Of a stretch of 64,000 nt of DNA, positions 27,695 to 36,804 are shown piece by piece (within the stretch, counting starts at the first letter, position 1; each line of letters begins with the position of its first letter). Below the pieces are notes generated by a model. That model was not told the DNA's origin and did not search any database. It was given only the letters and a program-made list of their open reading frames with translations. The stretch is from NCBI RefSeq assembly GCF_015905305.1, contig NZ_JADZLQ010000001.1:830599-894598 (forward strand), written 5' to 3'. This stretch comes from Pinirhizobacter soli (GTDB taxonomy: Bacteria; Pseudomonadota; Gammaproteobacteria; Xanthomonadales; Rhodanobacteraceae). The position numbers and the translations under genes were made by a program.

Positions 27695-28789
27695 ATGAAA
27701 CATACCGCCACCACAGCGGCGTTAGGCGCTGCTGCGTGCCTGGCGATGGGCCTTGCCCGCGCACAAAACCCCAGCCCGCTCGATATCCGGGCCTGCTCTG
27801 CCATCGAAACCGACGCCCAGCGCCTTGCCTGCTACGACAAGGCCGTGGGCCGGCCCAACCTCGTCACCGCGCAGAAGAAGGGCAATCCCGAAGCCACCCG
27901 CGACCTGGCGAGCTTCGAGGCCGCGCACCGCGATGTGGAGGGTACCGGTGCCATCGGTGAAGGCGTGGTTGCGCCCGTCTCGCTGCTGGACAGCCGCTGG
28001 GAACTCTCACCTGAATCGAAGCTCGGCACGATGAACCTGCGCGGCTACAAGCCGACTTACGCGTTGCCGGTATTTGCCAGTAGCGACCAGAACCAGCGGC
28101 CTTCGAGCCCGGCGCCCAACCACACAGTGAGCCAGGACCAGGGCCTGGACAGCGTGGAGGCGAAGTTCCAGCTCAGCCTGAAGACCAAGGCGTGGCAGGG
28201 CGTGTTCGGCGACGTGGGCGACCTGTGGGTCGGTTATACGCAATCGTCCCGCTGGCAGGTCTACAACAAGGACCTCTCCCGTCCCTTCCGCGAAACCGAC
28301 TACGAACCCGAGGCACTGCTGGCATTCGACACCCACTACCAGGTGCTCGGCTGGGAGGGCCGGCTGCTTACGATTGGCGTGAACCATCAATCCAACGGAC
28401 GCGCCGATCCGCTCTCGCGAAGCTGGAACCGCGTGGTGGCGGACGTCGGCTTCGAGCGTCCAGGCTGGGTAGTGATGCTCAGGCCGTGGTGGCGTATCCC
28501 GGAGGATCGCAAGACCGACGACAACCCGGATATCTCCGACTACATGGGCCGGGGCGAAGTGCAGGTGATCCGCGAATGGAATTCCAACGAGTTCGGCCTG
28601 ACGGCGCGGCATTCCTTCCGCGCCGGGGACCGCTCGCATGGCTCGTTGCGCTTCACCTGGAGCTTCCCGCTGGTGGGCAACGTGCGCGGTTACCTGGAAG
28701 CCTTCAACGGTTACGGCGAGAGCCTGATCGACTACAACCACAGCGCCAACTACCTGGGTCTGGGCGTGTCGTTGCTCGACTGGTACTAA
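27695..28789 (+). CDS. pldA: Outer-membrane phospholipase A (PldA/OMPLA)
   Basis: Calcium-dependent outer-membrane phospholipase that removes mislocalised phospholipids from the outer leaflet. The 364 residues have a signal peptide (ending AMGLARA), an N-terminal soluble segment with two Cys (IRACS...LACYDK), then a 12-strand barrel. Catalytic residues are readable in GVNHQSNGRADPLSRSWNR (His and Ser of NHQSNG, followed by the conserved SWNR). The C-terminal aromatic end, LGLGVSLLDWY, suits BAM recognition. An A/T-rich TATAAA lies at 27662-27667. It converges with slyD. Confidence 0.93.
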   Translation: MKHTATTAALGAAACLAMGLARAQNPSPLDIRACSAIETDAQRLACYDKAVGRPNLVTAQKKGNPEATRDLASFEAAHRDVEGTGAIGEGVVAPVSLLDSRWELSPESKLGTMNLRGYKPTYALPVFASSDQNQRPSSPAPNHTVSQDQGLDSVEAKFQLSLKTKAWQGVFGDVGDLWVGYTQSSRWQVYNKDLSRPFRETDYEPEALLAFDTHYQVLGWEGRLLTIGVNHQSNGRADPLSRSWNRVVADVGFERPGWVVMLRPWWRIPEDRKTDDNPDISDYMGRGEVQVIREWNSNEFGLTARHSFRAGDRSHGSLRFTWSFPLVGNVRGYLEAFNGYGESLIDYNHSANYLGLGVSLLDWY

Positions 28790-28803
28790 GAGGGTGGAAG
28801 GAT

Positions 28804-28831
28804 GGGGGTCAGGATAAATATCCTGCCCCCC
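28804..28831. terminator. Bidirectional hairpin between pldA and slyD
   Basis: The inverted repeat GGGGG-T-CAGGAT / ATCCTG-C-CCCCC (arms 28804-28815 and 28820-28831, one mismatch) sits between convergent stop codons. Confidence 0.55.
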
Positions 28832-28850
28832 AACTACCCTGACCGCGTGC

Positions 28851-29333
28851 TTAGTGGTGATGGCCGCCCACGCCATGGACATGGCCGTGGCTCAGTTCCT
28901 CAGCGGTCGGCTCACGCACATCGGCAATTTCAACGGCAAAGTGCAGGGTTTCACCGGCCAACGGATGGTTGCCGTCAACCGTGACCTGGTCGCCTTCGAT
29001 CTTGGTGATCGTGACGTTGATCGCGCCGTGGTCGTTGCGGCCCTGGAACTGCATGCCGGCCTGAAGATCCTCCACACCCTGGAATGCCTCGCGCGGCACC
29101 ACCTGGACGAGCTCGTCGTGCTTCACGCCATAGCCTTCGGCGGGTGCGACGTCGACATTCAGCTTGTCGCCCTTCTCACGCCCTTCCAGCGCGTTCTCCA
29201 GGCCCGGGACGATCTGGCCTTCGCCATGAATGTAGGCCAGCGGCTCACGGCCATCGGAGCTGTCGATCACCTCGCCGGCATCGTTGGTGAGGGTGTAATG
29301 GAACGATGCAACGGTGTTCTTGGCGATCTTCAT
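28851..29333 (-). CDS. slyD: FKBP-type peptidyl-prolyl isomerase SlyD
   Basis: Cytoplasmic prolyl isomerase and chaperone, also a nickel chaperone in some species. The 160-residue product has the FKBP half-domain YTLTNDAGEVIDSSDGREPLAYIHG, GQIVPGLENALEG, the insert-in-flap domain (EGYGVKHDELVQVV...), and the return strand NHPLAGETLHFAVEIADVREPT. The tail is short but His-rich (SHGHVHGVGGHHH) and lacks the Cys-rich extension of E. coli SlyD, so metal binding would be reduced. Confidence 0.95.
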   Translation of the reverse strand: MKIAKNTVASFHYTLTNDAGEVIDSSDGREPLAYIHGEGQIVPGLENALEGREKGDKLNVDVAPAEGYGVKHDELVQVVPREAFQGVEDLQAGMQFQGRNDHGAINVTITKIEGDQVTVDGNHPLAGETLHFAVEIADVREPTAEELSHGHVHGVGGHHH

Positions 29334-29401
29334 CGGATGGCTCTGTGCCTTGGGGGATCGATAAGGCTAAGTGACACAGCGCGCAACTGCAAACCTCGCC
29401 G

Positions 29402-29896
29402 CTACGCCGGCTTGCCGCCCAATACGCCGGGGAGGTCCCGGGCGATTTTTTCCGGCGTGTCGGTGGGCGCGTAGCGGCGCACGACCTGGCCTTGCCGATC
29501 CACCAGGAACTTTGTGAAGTTCCACTTGATCGCCTCGCTGCCCAGGATGCCCTTGCCTTCGTGCTTGAGCCAGCGGTACAGCGGATGGGCCTGGTCGCCG
29601 TTAACCTGGACCTTGGCGAACATCGGGAACGAAACGTCGTAGGTGAGCGAACAGAAGTCGCGGATCTGCGCCTCGTCACCGGGCTCCTGGTGGCCAAACT
29701 GGTCACAGGGAAAACCCAGCACGTCGAACCCTTGGCTTGCGAAGTCCCGCTGCAGCTGCTCCAGGCCCGTGTATTGCGGCGTGAAGCCGCACTTGGAGGC
29801 CACGTTCACCACCAGCAGCGCCTTGCCTTCGAACTCCCCGAGCGAGCGCTCGCGACCGTCGATGTCGCTGGCGCTGAAGTCGTAGATGGAAGCCAT
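29402..29896 (-). CDS. Glutathione/thioredoxin peroxidase (GPx family)
   Basis: Thiol peroxidase reducing hydroperoxides. The 164-residue product carries the peroxidatic motif VNVASKCGFTPQY, with Cys rather than selenocysteine, then FPCDQFGHQEP (a likely resolving Cys and the catalytic Gln), and KWNFTKFLVD with the catalytic Trp. A resolving Cys of this kind usually means thioredoxin is the reductant. No signal peptide is visible. The start is 68 bp upstream of slyD's start side on the same strand and divergent from metN, 74 bp away. Confidence 0.93.
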   Translation of the reverse strand: MASIYDFSASDIDGRERSLGEFEGKALLVVNVASKCGFTPQYTGLEQLQRDFASQGFDVLGFPCDQFGHQEPGDEAQIRDFCSLTYDVSFPMFAKVQVNGDQAHPLYRWLKHEGKGILGSEAIKWNFTKFLVDRQGQVVRRYAPTDTPEKIARDLPGVLGGKPA

Positions 29897-29970
29897 CGGT
29901 AGTCCCCGCGCGTATCAAGATACGGAAGTCTAAACCCTCGCCGGCCATCCATGCAGGTTAAGATCCGTGG

Positions 29971-30993
29971 ATGACCGACCACCCCGCTTTGATCACCCTG
30001 AAAGCCGTCGCCAAGTCCTACCGCGTGCGCGGCCGCGACATACCCGCCCTGCAGCCGACGGACCTGGCCATCGATGCGGGCGAGGTGTTCGGCATCATCG
30101 GCCACTCGGGTGCGGGCAAGTCCACCCTGCTGCGGCTGATCAACCTGCTGGAGCGGCCCACTGCGGGGCGCGTGGTGATCGAAGGTGCGGACGTCACCGG
30201 CATCGACGGCGCGGCGCTTCGCGACCTGCGCGCCGGTATCGGCATGATCTTCCAGCATTTCAACCTGTTGTCCTCGCGCACCGTGCGCGAGAACATCGCC
30301 TTTCCCCTGCGCCTGCGGCCAGGCATGGATGAGGCGGCCATCAACCTGCGGGTGCAGGAACTGCTCGAGCGCGTGGGGCTTGCCGGGCACGCGGACAACT
30401 ACCCTGCCCAGTTGTCGGGTGGCCAGAAGCAACGCGTGGGCATCGCGCGCGCCCTGGCCAACAAGCCGCGGGTGCTGCTGTGCGACGAGGCCACCAGTGC
30501 GCTCGATCCACAAACCACCGCCTCGGTGCTGGACCTGCTCCTGGACATCAACCGGGAGCTCGGCCTTACCATCGTGCTGATCACCCACGAAATGGACGTG
30601 ATCCGCCGCGTCTGCGACAGGGTCGCCGTGCTCGATGCCGGGCGCGTGGTGGAACTGGGCAACGTGGTCGATGTCTTCCTGCACCCTGAGCATCCCACCA
30701 CGCGGCGCTTCGTCAGCGAGGCAGAGCATGGTGATGAAGGCGGCCCGGACTACAGTGGCGTGGCAGGCAACCTGATGCGCCTGTCGTTCCGCGGCGAAAC
30801 CACTTACGCCCCGACGCTGTCGGAAGTGGTACGCGACACCGGTATTGAATACAACCTCCTGTCCGGGCGGATCGACCGTATCAAGGACATACCCTACGGC
30901 CAGCTCACCCTGGCCATGCGCGGGGAACGCATGGATGCCGCCGTGGCGCAGCTTCGCGCCGCGGGCGTGGTGGTGCAGGAGATCGCCCGATGA
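29971..30993 (+). CDS. metN: Methionine ABC importer ATPase MetN
   Basis: ATPase of the D/L-methionine importer. The 340 residues show Walker [10 protein letters not shown] near residue 44, Q-loop [14 protein letters not shown], signature LSGGQKQR, Walker [14 protein letters not shown] and the H-loop [10 protein letters not shown]-terminal NIL regulatory domain (residues ~265-340) would bind methionine for trans-inhibition. Its stop overlaps metI by 4 bp (30990-30993). The short upstream gap leaves no room for a SAM riboswitch. Confidence 0.96.
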   Translation: MTDHPALITLKAVAKSYRVRGRDIPALQPTDLAIDAGEVFGIIGHSGAGKSTLLRLINLLERPTAGRVVIEGADVTGIDGAALRDLRAGIGMIFQHFNLLSSRTVRENIAFPLRLRPGMDEAAINLRVQELLERVGLAGHADNYPAQLSGGQKQRVGIARALANKPRVLLCDEATSALDPQTTASVLDLLLDINRELGLTIVLITHEMDVIRRVCDRVAVLDAGRVVELGNVVDVFLHPEHPTTRRFVSEAEHGDEGGPDYSGVAGNLMRLSFRGETTYAPTLSEVVRDTGIEYNLLSGRIDRIKDIPYGQLTLAMRGERMDAAVAQLRAAGVVVQEIAR

Positions 30994-31676
30994 ATGCGCC
31001 TTCGCTGCTGCAACAGTGGTTCCCCAACATCACCGACTGGACCGAAATCGGCCAGGCCTGCATCGATACCCTGCTGATGCTCGGCGGCTCGCTGCTGTTG
31101 ACGGTGGTGATCGGCCTGCCGCTGGGCGTATGGCTGTTCCTGGCCAGCCGCGACCAACTGCATGACAGTCCGCGCAGCTATGCAGCGCTATCGCTGGTGG
31201 TGAACGTGCTGCGCTCGATCCCGTTCATCATCCTGATGATCCTGCTGATGCCGCTCACATTCTTCCTGATGCGCGCAACGATCGGCATCCGCGGCGCGAT
31301 CCCGCCGCTGGTGATCGGCGCCGCGCCGTTCTTCGCGCGGCTGGTGGAAAGCTCGCTGCGCGAAGTGGGCGCGGGCGTGGTCGAAGCCAGCCAGGCCATG
31401 GGCGCCACCACCGGGCAGATCGTGCGGCGCGTGCTGCTTCCGGAGGCCCGCGCCGGCATCGTCGCCGCGATCACCGTGACCGCCATCGCATTGGTGGGCT
31501 ATACGGCCATGGGCGGCATCATCGGCGCCGGGGGGCTTGGAAGCCTTGCCTACCAATACGGTTACCTGGGCTACAAGCCCGACTACATGCTCGTGACCGT
31601 CGCCTTGCTGGTACTGCTGGTACAGCTGCTGCAGATGCTGGGCGACGCCATCGTGCGACGGATGTCCCATCGCTAG
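30990..31676 (+). CDS. metI: Methionine ABC importer permease MetI
   Basis: Inner-membrane permease of the methionine importer. The 228 residues contain about five TMs; the cytoplasmic EAA loop that docks on MetN reads [23 protein letters not shown] near residues 130-152. [16 protein letters not shown] and [23 protein letters not shown] are family landmarks. It is coupled to metN and followed by a stem-loop before metQ. Confidence 0.95.
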   Translation: MNAPSLLQQWFPNITDWTEIGQACIDTLLMLGGSLLLTVVIGLPLGVWLFLASRDQLHDSPRSYAALSLVVNVLRSIPFIILMILLMPLTFFLMRATIGIRGAIPPLVIGAAPFFARLVESSLREVGAGVVEASQAMGATTGQIVRRVLLPEARAGIVAAITVTAIALVGYTAMGGIIGAGGLGSLAYQYGYLGYKPDYMLVTVALLVLLVQLLQMLGDAIVRRMSHR

Positions 31677-31685
31677 GCAGCCTTT

Positions 31686-31707
31686 GCCTTCCGGACGTCT
31701 GGAAGGC
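31686..31707 (+). other. Intercistronic stem-loop between metI and metQ
   Basis: GCCTTCCGG pairs with CTGGAAGGC (one G-U pair) across a very short loop, in the 69-bp gap between metI and metQ. There is no U-tract, so an mRNA-processing or stability element fits better than a terminator. Confidence 0.45.
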
Positions 31708-31745
31708 TATGCTGCCGCACCGCAACAAAACACGGACATGCACCG

Positions 31746-32537
31746 ATGAAGACCCTCCTGCCCCTCCTTGCCGCCACCCTGCTGGCCCTGGCCGGTTGTG
31801 GGCAGAAGGCCGCCGACGATACGCATCTTTCCGTGGCCGCCACCGCGGTGCCGCACGCTGAAATCCTCAATGTGGTCAAACCCCTGCTGGCCCGTGACGG
31901 CATCATCCTGGACATCAAGGTATTCGCCGACTACGTGCAGCCCAACCAGCAGGTGGCGCAGAAGCAGATCGACGTGAACTATTTCCAGACCGAACCCTAT
32001 CTGGACCAGTTCAACCGTGAACGCGGTACCCACCTGGTGACGGTGGTCGGCGTCCATATCGAACCGTTCGGCGCCTATTCGCACAAGTACAAGTCGATCG
32101 CCGAACTCCCCGACGGCGCCAGCGTGGTGATCCCGAACGATCCGAGCAACAACAGCCGCGCGCTGCTGTTGCTGGCGAAAAACGGGCTGATCACCCTGGC
32201 CGACCCGAACGACCGCCTGGCAACGCTCAAGGACATCACGGCCAATCCGAAGAACCTGAAGTTCCGTGAGATGGAAGCGGCGATGCTGCCGCGCGTACTG
32301 GGTGAAGTGGATCTGGCCCTGATCAACACCAACTACGCGCTGGCGGCCAAGCTCGACCCGGTGAAGGATGCGTTGTTGATCGAAGGTAAGGATTCGCCCT
32401 ACGTCAATTTCCTGGTTTCGAGGGACGACAACCGCGACGATCCGCGAGTACAGAAGCTGGCCAAGGCGCTGACCAGCCCCGAGGTCAAGGCGTTTATCCA
32501 GTCGCATTACCAGGGCGCGGTCCTACCCGCCTTCTGA
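31746..32537 (+). CDS. metQ: Methionine-binding lipoprotein MetQ
   Basis: Substrate-binding component of the methionine importer, tethered to the inner membrane. The 263 residues start with a lipobox (LLALAGC, Cys18), then VAATAVPHAEILNVVKPLL, QPNQQVAQKQIDVNYFQTEPYL, VHIEPFGAYSHKY and the ligand-site region VVIPNDPSNNSRAL. The DLALINTNYAL segment near 195 also matches the NlpA family. The downstream cytochrome gene begins 1 nt after this stop, so the two are almost certainly in one transcript. Confidence 0.96.
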   Translation: MKTLLPLLAATLLALAGCGQKAADDTHLSVAATAVPHAEILNVVKPLLARDGIILDIKVFADYVQPNQQVAQKQIDVNYFQTEPYLDQFNRERGTHLVTVVGVHIEPFGAYSHKYKSIAELPDGASVVIPNDPSNNSRALLLLAKNGLITLADPNDRLATLKDITANPKNLKFREMEAAMLPRVLGEVDLALINTNYALAAKLDPVKDALLIEGKDSPYVNFLVSRDDNRDDPRVQKLAKALTSPEVKAFIQSHYQGAVLPAF

Positions 32538-32538
32538 C

Positions 32539-33360
32539 ATGCGAAGGCCCTCTACGCTGTTCGGCCCGTTGTTTGCGCTGCTGCTCGCCGTGCCCGGGAT
32601 CGGCGCGGCCCAGGACCTGCGCATCGAGGGCCTGGGACAATCCCGCGTACTGACGGCAGCCCAGTTGCGCGCACGCCCGGACGCCCGCGACATCCTGGTT
32701 CCCGACGACCCGGTGTACCACCGGGACATGCACTACCGGGCGGTGCCCTTGCGCTCGCTGCTATCGGGCCTGACCGCCGATGCGCATGTGCAGTTCGTCG
32801 CCACTGACGGATTCACCGGCGAAGTGCCGGCGCACCTGGTGGTCGACGCCGGTCGCACCGCCGGCTGGCTCGCGATCGAACCTGAGGGCCATCCCTGGCC
32901 TCCGGTGGCGTCGGGCAAGCCATCGGCGGGCCCGTTCTATGTGGTGTGGACCGATCCTTCGGCGGCCGGCGTGGGCCGCGAACAGTGGCCCTTCCAGGTA
33001 GCCATCGTTCGCGTCACCACCAACCTCGACACCCGTTTCCCCGCCATGCTGCCGGATCCTGCTGTGCCCGCGGACGCACCGGCCCGGCGGGGCTTCGCCG
33101 TATTCAAGAAGGATTGCGTCACCTGCCACACGCTCAATGGCCAGGGCGATGCCAGGCTTGGACCGGACCTCAACATCCCACATGGGCCAACCGAATACCT
33201 GGGCACCGCCTACCTGAAGAAACTGGTGCGCAACCCTCAGGATCTGCGCCACTGGCCAGAGGCGAAGATGCCGGCCTTCGACCAGCGTACGCTCAGCGAT
33301 GCGGATCTTGACGACCTGGTGGCTTACCTCAGCCACATGGCGTCGCGCAGGTCGAAGTAG
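32539..33360 (+). CDS. Exported fusion: molybdopterin-oxidoreductase-like domain + cytochrome c
   Basis: A 273-residue periplasmic protein. A signal peptide (ending GIGAAQD) is followed by a ~140-residue domain resembling the sulfite-oxidase/YedY-type fold (YRAVPLRSLLSGL, FVATDGFTGEVPAHL, GPFYVVWTDP). No catalytic Cys is visible in it. A class I cytochrome c follows: heme motif CVTCH (Cys193, Cys196, His197) and a probable Met ligand in AKMPAF. Similar cyt-c proteins serve as electron partners of periplasmic oxidoreductases; I saw no such enzyme nearby. It is tightly linked to metQ (1-nt gap) and overlaps the convergent aminopeptidase gene by 32 bp. Confidence 0.82.
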   Translation: MRRPSTLFGPLFALLLAVPGIGAAQDLRIEGLGQSRVLTAAQLRARPDARDILVPDDPVYHRDMHYRAVPLRSLLSGLTADAHVQFVATDGFTGEVPAHLVVDAGRTAGWLAIEPEGHPWPPVASGKPSAGPFYVVWTDPSAAGVGREQWPFQVAIVRVTTNLDTRFPAMLPDPAVPADAPARRGFAVFKKDCVTCHTLNGQGDARLGPDLNIPHGPTEYLGTAYLKKLVRNPQDLRHWPEAKMPAFDQRTLSDADLDDLVAYLSHMASRRSK

Positions 33361-34393
33361 CCAGCGCTTCAAGTTCAGCCTGGCGTGCCTGTTTCGGCTT
33401 CCTGGCCAGCGCTGCGACGCGCGCATGGAAGGCGCTCCAGTTGCCGTGGACCTGGGCGAACAAGGCGGTGAAAGCGGGTACCCATTGCTCGTACAGCCCA
33501 AACGGCAGCAGGCTGGCGTTGTTGAGATCCCCCGCCACCCAGGCGTCGTAGCGCTTGTCGCCTGCGAAGTCCGCATCACGCCAATGGGCGTAGCGTTCAC
33601 GGAAGTCGGCAAAGGCGGCGCGTTTCTTCTCTGCCAACGCCGCCGTGTCGCCACCGCCAGCGTAGATATCGGCCAGTGACTGCCGGAAGTCGATCACCAA
33701 ATGCGTAAAGGCCGCTTCCATCCGGTCTCCACGTGGATCCACCGGACCCAATCCCCTCGCGTGGCGCCAGTCATCCAGTCCCTGCCGCTGGACGAACGTG
33801 GCATAAGACTCGTTGAAGGCTGTGTCGCCGGCCACGTAGACACGCTGGTGGGCCAGTTCGTGGAACACCTCGCCGGCCAACTCGTCGTCGTCCCAGCGCA
33901 GCATGCTGCTGAGCACCGGATCGTCGAACCAGCCAAGGGTGGAATAGGCAGGCACGCCGCCCACGCTCACATCATTGCCCTGCGCACGCAGTCGATCGGC
34001 TTCACGCGTGGCCTGCACCTGCGAGAAATACCCTCGGTAGGCAACACAACCGGCAATGGGAAAACAGTGATTGACGGCCTTGATGGAATAAGCCGGCGTG
34101 GCGAACACATTCCACACCACGTAGGGGCGGTGAAGATCCACGTATCGGGTGTAGCTGCCATTGCGCGGCAACCCCAGCGCGTCGGAGGCGAAGCGTCGCG
34201 CCTGCAGGGCAAGTTTCAACCGGTCCGCAATGGCTGCATCGGTAGCCGGATCGGCAAGCACATGATCGATCGGCTGACGATGCACCAGCAACGAAGCCTG
34301 CCCCCGTGCCACATGTGCGTAATAGCAGCCTCCGGGCAACAACAGCACTGCCGCCAGCAGACATGAGCGGAGCGTTTGCGCGCTCCGCGTCAT
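33329..34393 (-). CDS. Predicted zinc aminopeptidase lipoprotein (COG4324-like)
   Basis: A 354-residue envelope protein with a lipobox (LLPGGC, Cys23). A family-typical region YYAHVARGQASLL follows, where the Gln/Ser-rich helix is shared with predicted bacterial aminopeptidases, then LGLPRNGSYTRYVDLHRPYVVWNVFA and ALVHELAHQ-like zinc site (EVFHELAHQRVYV) with downstream FNESYATFVQ as the likely third-ligand helix. The product is probably held in the outer or inner membrane facing the periplasm. Its 3' end overlaps the convergent cytochrome gene by 32 bp. The substrate is unknown. Confidence 0.88.
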   Translation of the reverse strand: MTRSAQTLRSCLLAAVLLLPGGCYYAHVARGQASLLVHRQPIDHVLADPATDAAIADRLKLALQARRFASDALGLPRNGSYTRYVDLHRPYVVWNVFATPAYSIKAVNHCFPIAGCVAYRGYFSQVQATREADRLRAQGNDVSVGGVPAYSTLGWFDDPVLSSMLRWDDDELAGEVFHELAHQRVYVAGDTAFNESYATFVQRQGLDDWRHARGLGPVDPRGDRMEAAFTHLVIDFRQSLADIYAGGGDTAALAEKKRAAFADFRERYAHWRDADFAGDKRYDAWVAGDLNNASLLPFGLYEQWVPAFTALFAQVHGNWSAFHARVAALARKPKQARQAELEALATSTCATPCG

Positions 34394-34402
34394 GCGCCGC
34401 CG

Positions 34403-34984
34403 TCAGTGGTCGCTGCGGTTGTTGTCGCCGCGGTTGTTGTCGCCGCGCGACCCGCCGCGGTTGCCGCTACCGTTGCCATGGTCGCCGCCCGACGGACGTG
34501 ATCCCGATGGCCGGCCACTCTGGCCGGAACCACCCGGACGCCCCTGCCAACCGCCCTGGCCATTGTTTGGGCGTCCCTGCCAGCCGCCAGGCCGCCCATT
34601 CCCATCATTGTCCCGGCCTCGCCATCCACCGGGAGGCGGACGGCGATCACCGACCGCACCGTCATGGCGATCGCCCGGACGCCCGTTCCATCCATCCGGG
34701 CGGCCATGGCCGTCGTGATCGCGATCACGCCAATTGGACGGACGGCGATAGCGGTGGCCATAGCCGTCGTCGACCCAGATGGTCGAGACGCCAAAGCCGC
34801 CACCGTAGTAATCGTCATACCCGGGATAGTAAGCCGGATAGGCCGGGTACGGGTTTGAGTACACCGGTGCGGATTCGCCGATGTAGGCGCCGCCGCCGGA
34901 ACGGACGTACGCAGGCTCGTAGTAACAGGCCGACAACGCCCCTGCCATCACGGCAAGCGCGGCACAACGCCAAACGGTTTTCAT
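34403..34984 (-). CDS. Gly/Arg/Asn-rich low-complexity lipoprotein
   Basis: I do not recognise a functional family. The 193-residue product has a lipobox (AGALSAC, Cys20), then a Tyr/Pro-rich stretch (NPYPAYPAYYPGYDDYYGGG). The C-terminal ~110 residues are repetitive, built from degenerate units of the type GWQGRPN/GGRPGG and ending in Asn/Arg-rich GDNNRGDNNRSDH. It is highly hydrophilic and probably disordered. It lies 9 bp upstream of the aminopeptidase-like gene on the same strand. Confidence 0.72.
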   Translation of the reverse strand: MKTVWRCAALAVMAGALSACYYEPAYVRSGGGAYIGESAPVYSNPYPAYPAYYPGYDDYYGGGFGVSTIWVDDGYGHRYRRPSNWRDRDHDGHGRPDGWNGRPGDRHDGAVGDRRPPPGGWRGRDNDGNGRPGGWQGRPNNGQGGWQGRPGGSGQSGRPSGSRPSGGDHGNGSGNRGGSRGDNNRGDNNRSDH

Positions 34985-35081
34985 CTCGACACCCTGTCTG
35001 CTTTACGCCACCAAGCTGCGCTGGCGGCGTTGAATGAGTCCTTAAGTTGGCGCGTGCCGGCTTCCGGTAGATGCCTGCCGT

Positions 35082-36041
35082 TCAGCCCTTGCGCTTGGCC
35101 TGCTCGCCACGCTCGTGCGCCTGGTTGGCATAGGTGGACTCCGGCGATGGCACGGGCGGCGCCTCGTGCGCCTCGCTTGCTGGCGCGGGACCTGCCGCAC
35201 CGCCTTCGCTGGGCCAGGACGGCCCCTGGCGGACGCGTTCGCGCTTGGCATCGAGCAAGGCCTGGATATTGGCCACGGCTTCCTCTTGCGTAATCAACGG
35301 AACGTGCTCGGTCTCCACGCCTAGTTCGCTTGGACGCGGCGGAACCGCTGCCGCTTCGGCAGGGCGAGGCGCTGCGGGCTTGGCCACTGCCTTGCGCGGT
35401 GCGGAAGCGGGTTTCACCGCCGGAGCGGGAGCAGCCTTCTTCACTTGCGCCACGGCGGGCTTGACGGTTGCCGCCGGCTTGGACTGCACGGCGGCTGTCG
35501 GCTTCACCGATGCCTTCTTGACCGGAGCCTTCTTCACCAGTGCCTTCTTCGCTGGCGACTTGGCCACGGGCGCCTTGGTAGCGGCAACCTTGCGGGCTGG
35601 CGCCTTGCGCGGGGTGACTTTCTTCACTGCCTTGCGAGCGGCACTCTTGGTCGGCGGCAATTTCCTGGCCGAGGATTTCTTCGCAACTTTCTTCGCCGGC
35701 GCCTTGCGTGAGGCAGCCTTCTTCACGGCGGCCTTGCGCGGGGAAGCCTTGCGAGCGGCTGTCTTGCGGGCGGTTTTCTTCGCAACTTTCTTCGCTGCGG
35801 CCTTGCGGGCCGCCGGTTTCTTCACCGCGGCTTTCTTCGCCGTGACCTTCCGTGCCGTTGACTTCTTCGCAACGGCTTTCTTTGCCGCGACCTTCCGTGC
35901 CGCTGCCTTCTTCGCAGGCTTCTTGCGGGCGACGGCCTTCTTGGCGAGGGTCTTCTTTACGGCAGTTTTCTTGCCGGTTGCCTTCTTGCCAGCCTTGCGT
36001 GCCGCGGATTTCTTCGCGGTGGATTTGTGGGTGGTTGCCAT
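35082..36041 (-). CDS. Histone H1-like Lys/Ala-rich protein with acidic C-terminal tail
   Basis: A 319-residue DNA-binding-type protein. Residues ~1-175 are almost only Lys, Ala, Arg, Val and Thr, in AKK/ARK pentad-like repeats ([12 protein letters not shown] style), as in eukaryotic H1 tails and AlgP/HctB-like bacterial proteins. Residues ~175-235 are Pro/Ala/Lys-rich. The last ~85 residues are different: [22 protein letters not shown] and a helical [10 protein letters not shown], Pro/Glu-rich to the end. Nucleoid association is likely. Repeat-rich DNA makes length variation between strains probable. Confidence 0.85.
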   Translation of the reverse strand: MATTHKSTAKKSAARKAGKKATGKKTAVKKTLAKKAVARKKPAKKAAARKVAAKKAVAKKSTARKVTAKKAAVKKPAARKAAAKKVAKKTARKTAARKASPRKAAVKKAASRKAPAKKVAKKSSARKLPPTKSAARKAVKKVTPRKAPARKVAATKAPVAKSPAKKALVKKAPVKKASVKPTAAVQSKPAATVKPAVAQVKKAAPAPAVKPASAPRKAVAKPAAPRPAEAAAVPPRPSELGVETEHVPLITQEEAVANIQALLDAKRERVRQGPSWPSEGGAAGPAPASEAHEAPPVPSPESTYANQAHERGEQAKRKG

Positions 36042-36192
36042 GCGTTAGCTCCTCGTTCCGGTCGGGTCGCGCGACGCGCCTGGCTCACCGTGTACAGGCT
36101 TCGCGCTCTTGCATTCGGGAATAAAACATCCCGTTCGTGATGTACGCGTGCTGCATCATCTCGCAAGCGCGTGTGGAAGTCACATGCGATCT

Positions 36193-36804
36193 TTATGGAT
36201 TGAGCAGCGTCTGCACGAAATGACCGACCAGTCGCGGCTCCACCACAAGGGTGGCCGCCACGCCATATGCACCACCCCACAGATGCGCGCTGTGGTTGAC
36301 GTTGCCGCCGCCGCGACGCTCCATCACCACCGAATACACCACGTAAAGCACCGCATAGACGATGGCGGGCATCGGGATGATGAACATCACGCCGATCATC
36401 GACCACGGCCGGAACAGGATGTAGGCGAAAAGGATGGCCGATACCGCGCCGGAGGCGCCAAGGCTGCGGTAATTGGGGTCTTCCCGGTGCTTGAAATAGC
36501 TGGGCAGGATCGAGGCGATCAAGCCGCCCACGTAGAACAACACGTAGCCCAGGACGCCTAGTTGCGCCGTGTAAAACCGCTCCAGGAACCCGCCGAAGAA
36601 AAACAGGGTGAGCATGTTCACCAGCAGGTGGTTGAAGTCGGCATGCACGATGCCGTAGGTGACCAGGCGCTGGTATTCGCGGCCGCGGGCCACGGCGGGT
36701 GGCCAGAAGATCAGGCGGGCCATGAGCCGGCCATCGCGCAAGGCCATGAACGAGACGACGCCGGTGAGCGCGATGATGATCAGGGTGATGGGCATCGAGG
36801 CCAT
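36193..36804 (-). CDS. Rhomboid-family intramembrane serine protease
   Basis: A 203-residue six-TM protein. The GxSG-type active site is RSLGASGAVSAI (Ser118), and the catalytic His is in NHSAHLWGGAYG (His174). HADFNHLLVNMLTLFFFGGFLE near residues 54-75 is the conserved L1/TM2 region. The start at 36804 (MASMPITL) precedes the first TM; an in-frame start at 36837 adds a basic stretch. Substrates are unknown. It follows the H1-like gene region on the same strand with a 151-bp gap. Confidence 0.9.
   Translation of the reverse strand: MASMPITLIIIALTGVVSFMALRDGRLMARLIFWPPAVARGREYQRLVTYGIVHADFNHLLVNMLTLFFFGGFLERFYTAQLGVLGYVLFYVGGLIASILPSYFKHREDPNYRSLGASGAVSAILFAYILFRPWSMIGVMFIIPMPAIVYAVLYVVYSVVMERRGGGNVNHSAHLWGGAYGVAATLVVEPRLVGHFVQTLLNP

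Noticed and set aside
29897-29970. SAM riboswitch upstream of metN
   Set aside because: Only 74 bp separate metN from the divergent peroxidase start, too short for a SAM riboswitch plus promoters, and no such fold is visible.
35300-36041. Possible tandem DNA repeat or CRISPR-like array
   Set aside because: The periodicity comes from codons of the KA-rich protein; units vary and no spacers or conserved repeats exist.
35134-36048. Long plus-strand open frame (about 300 codons, Phe/Ala-rich) opposite the H1-like gene
   Set aside because: It is the complement of Lys/Ala codons; the composition has no signal, motif or plausible protein character.
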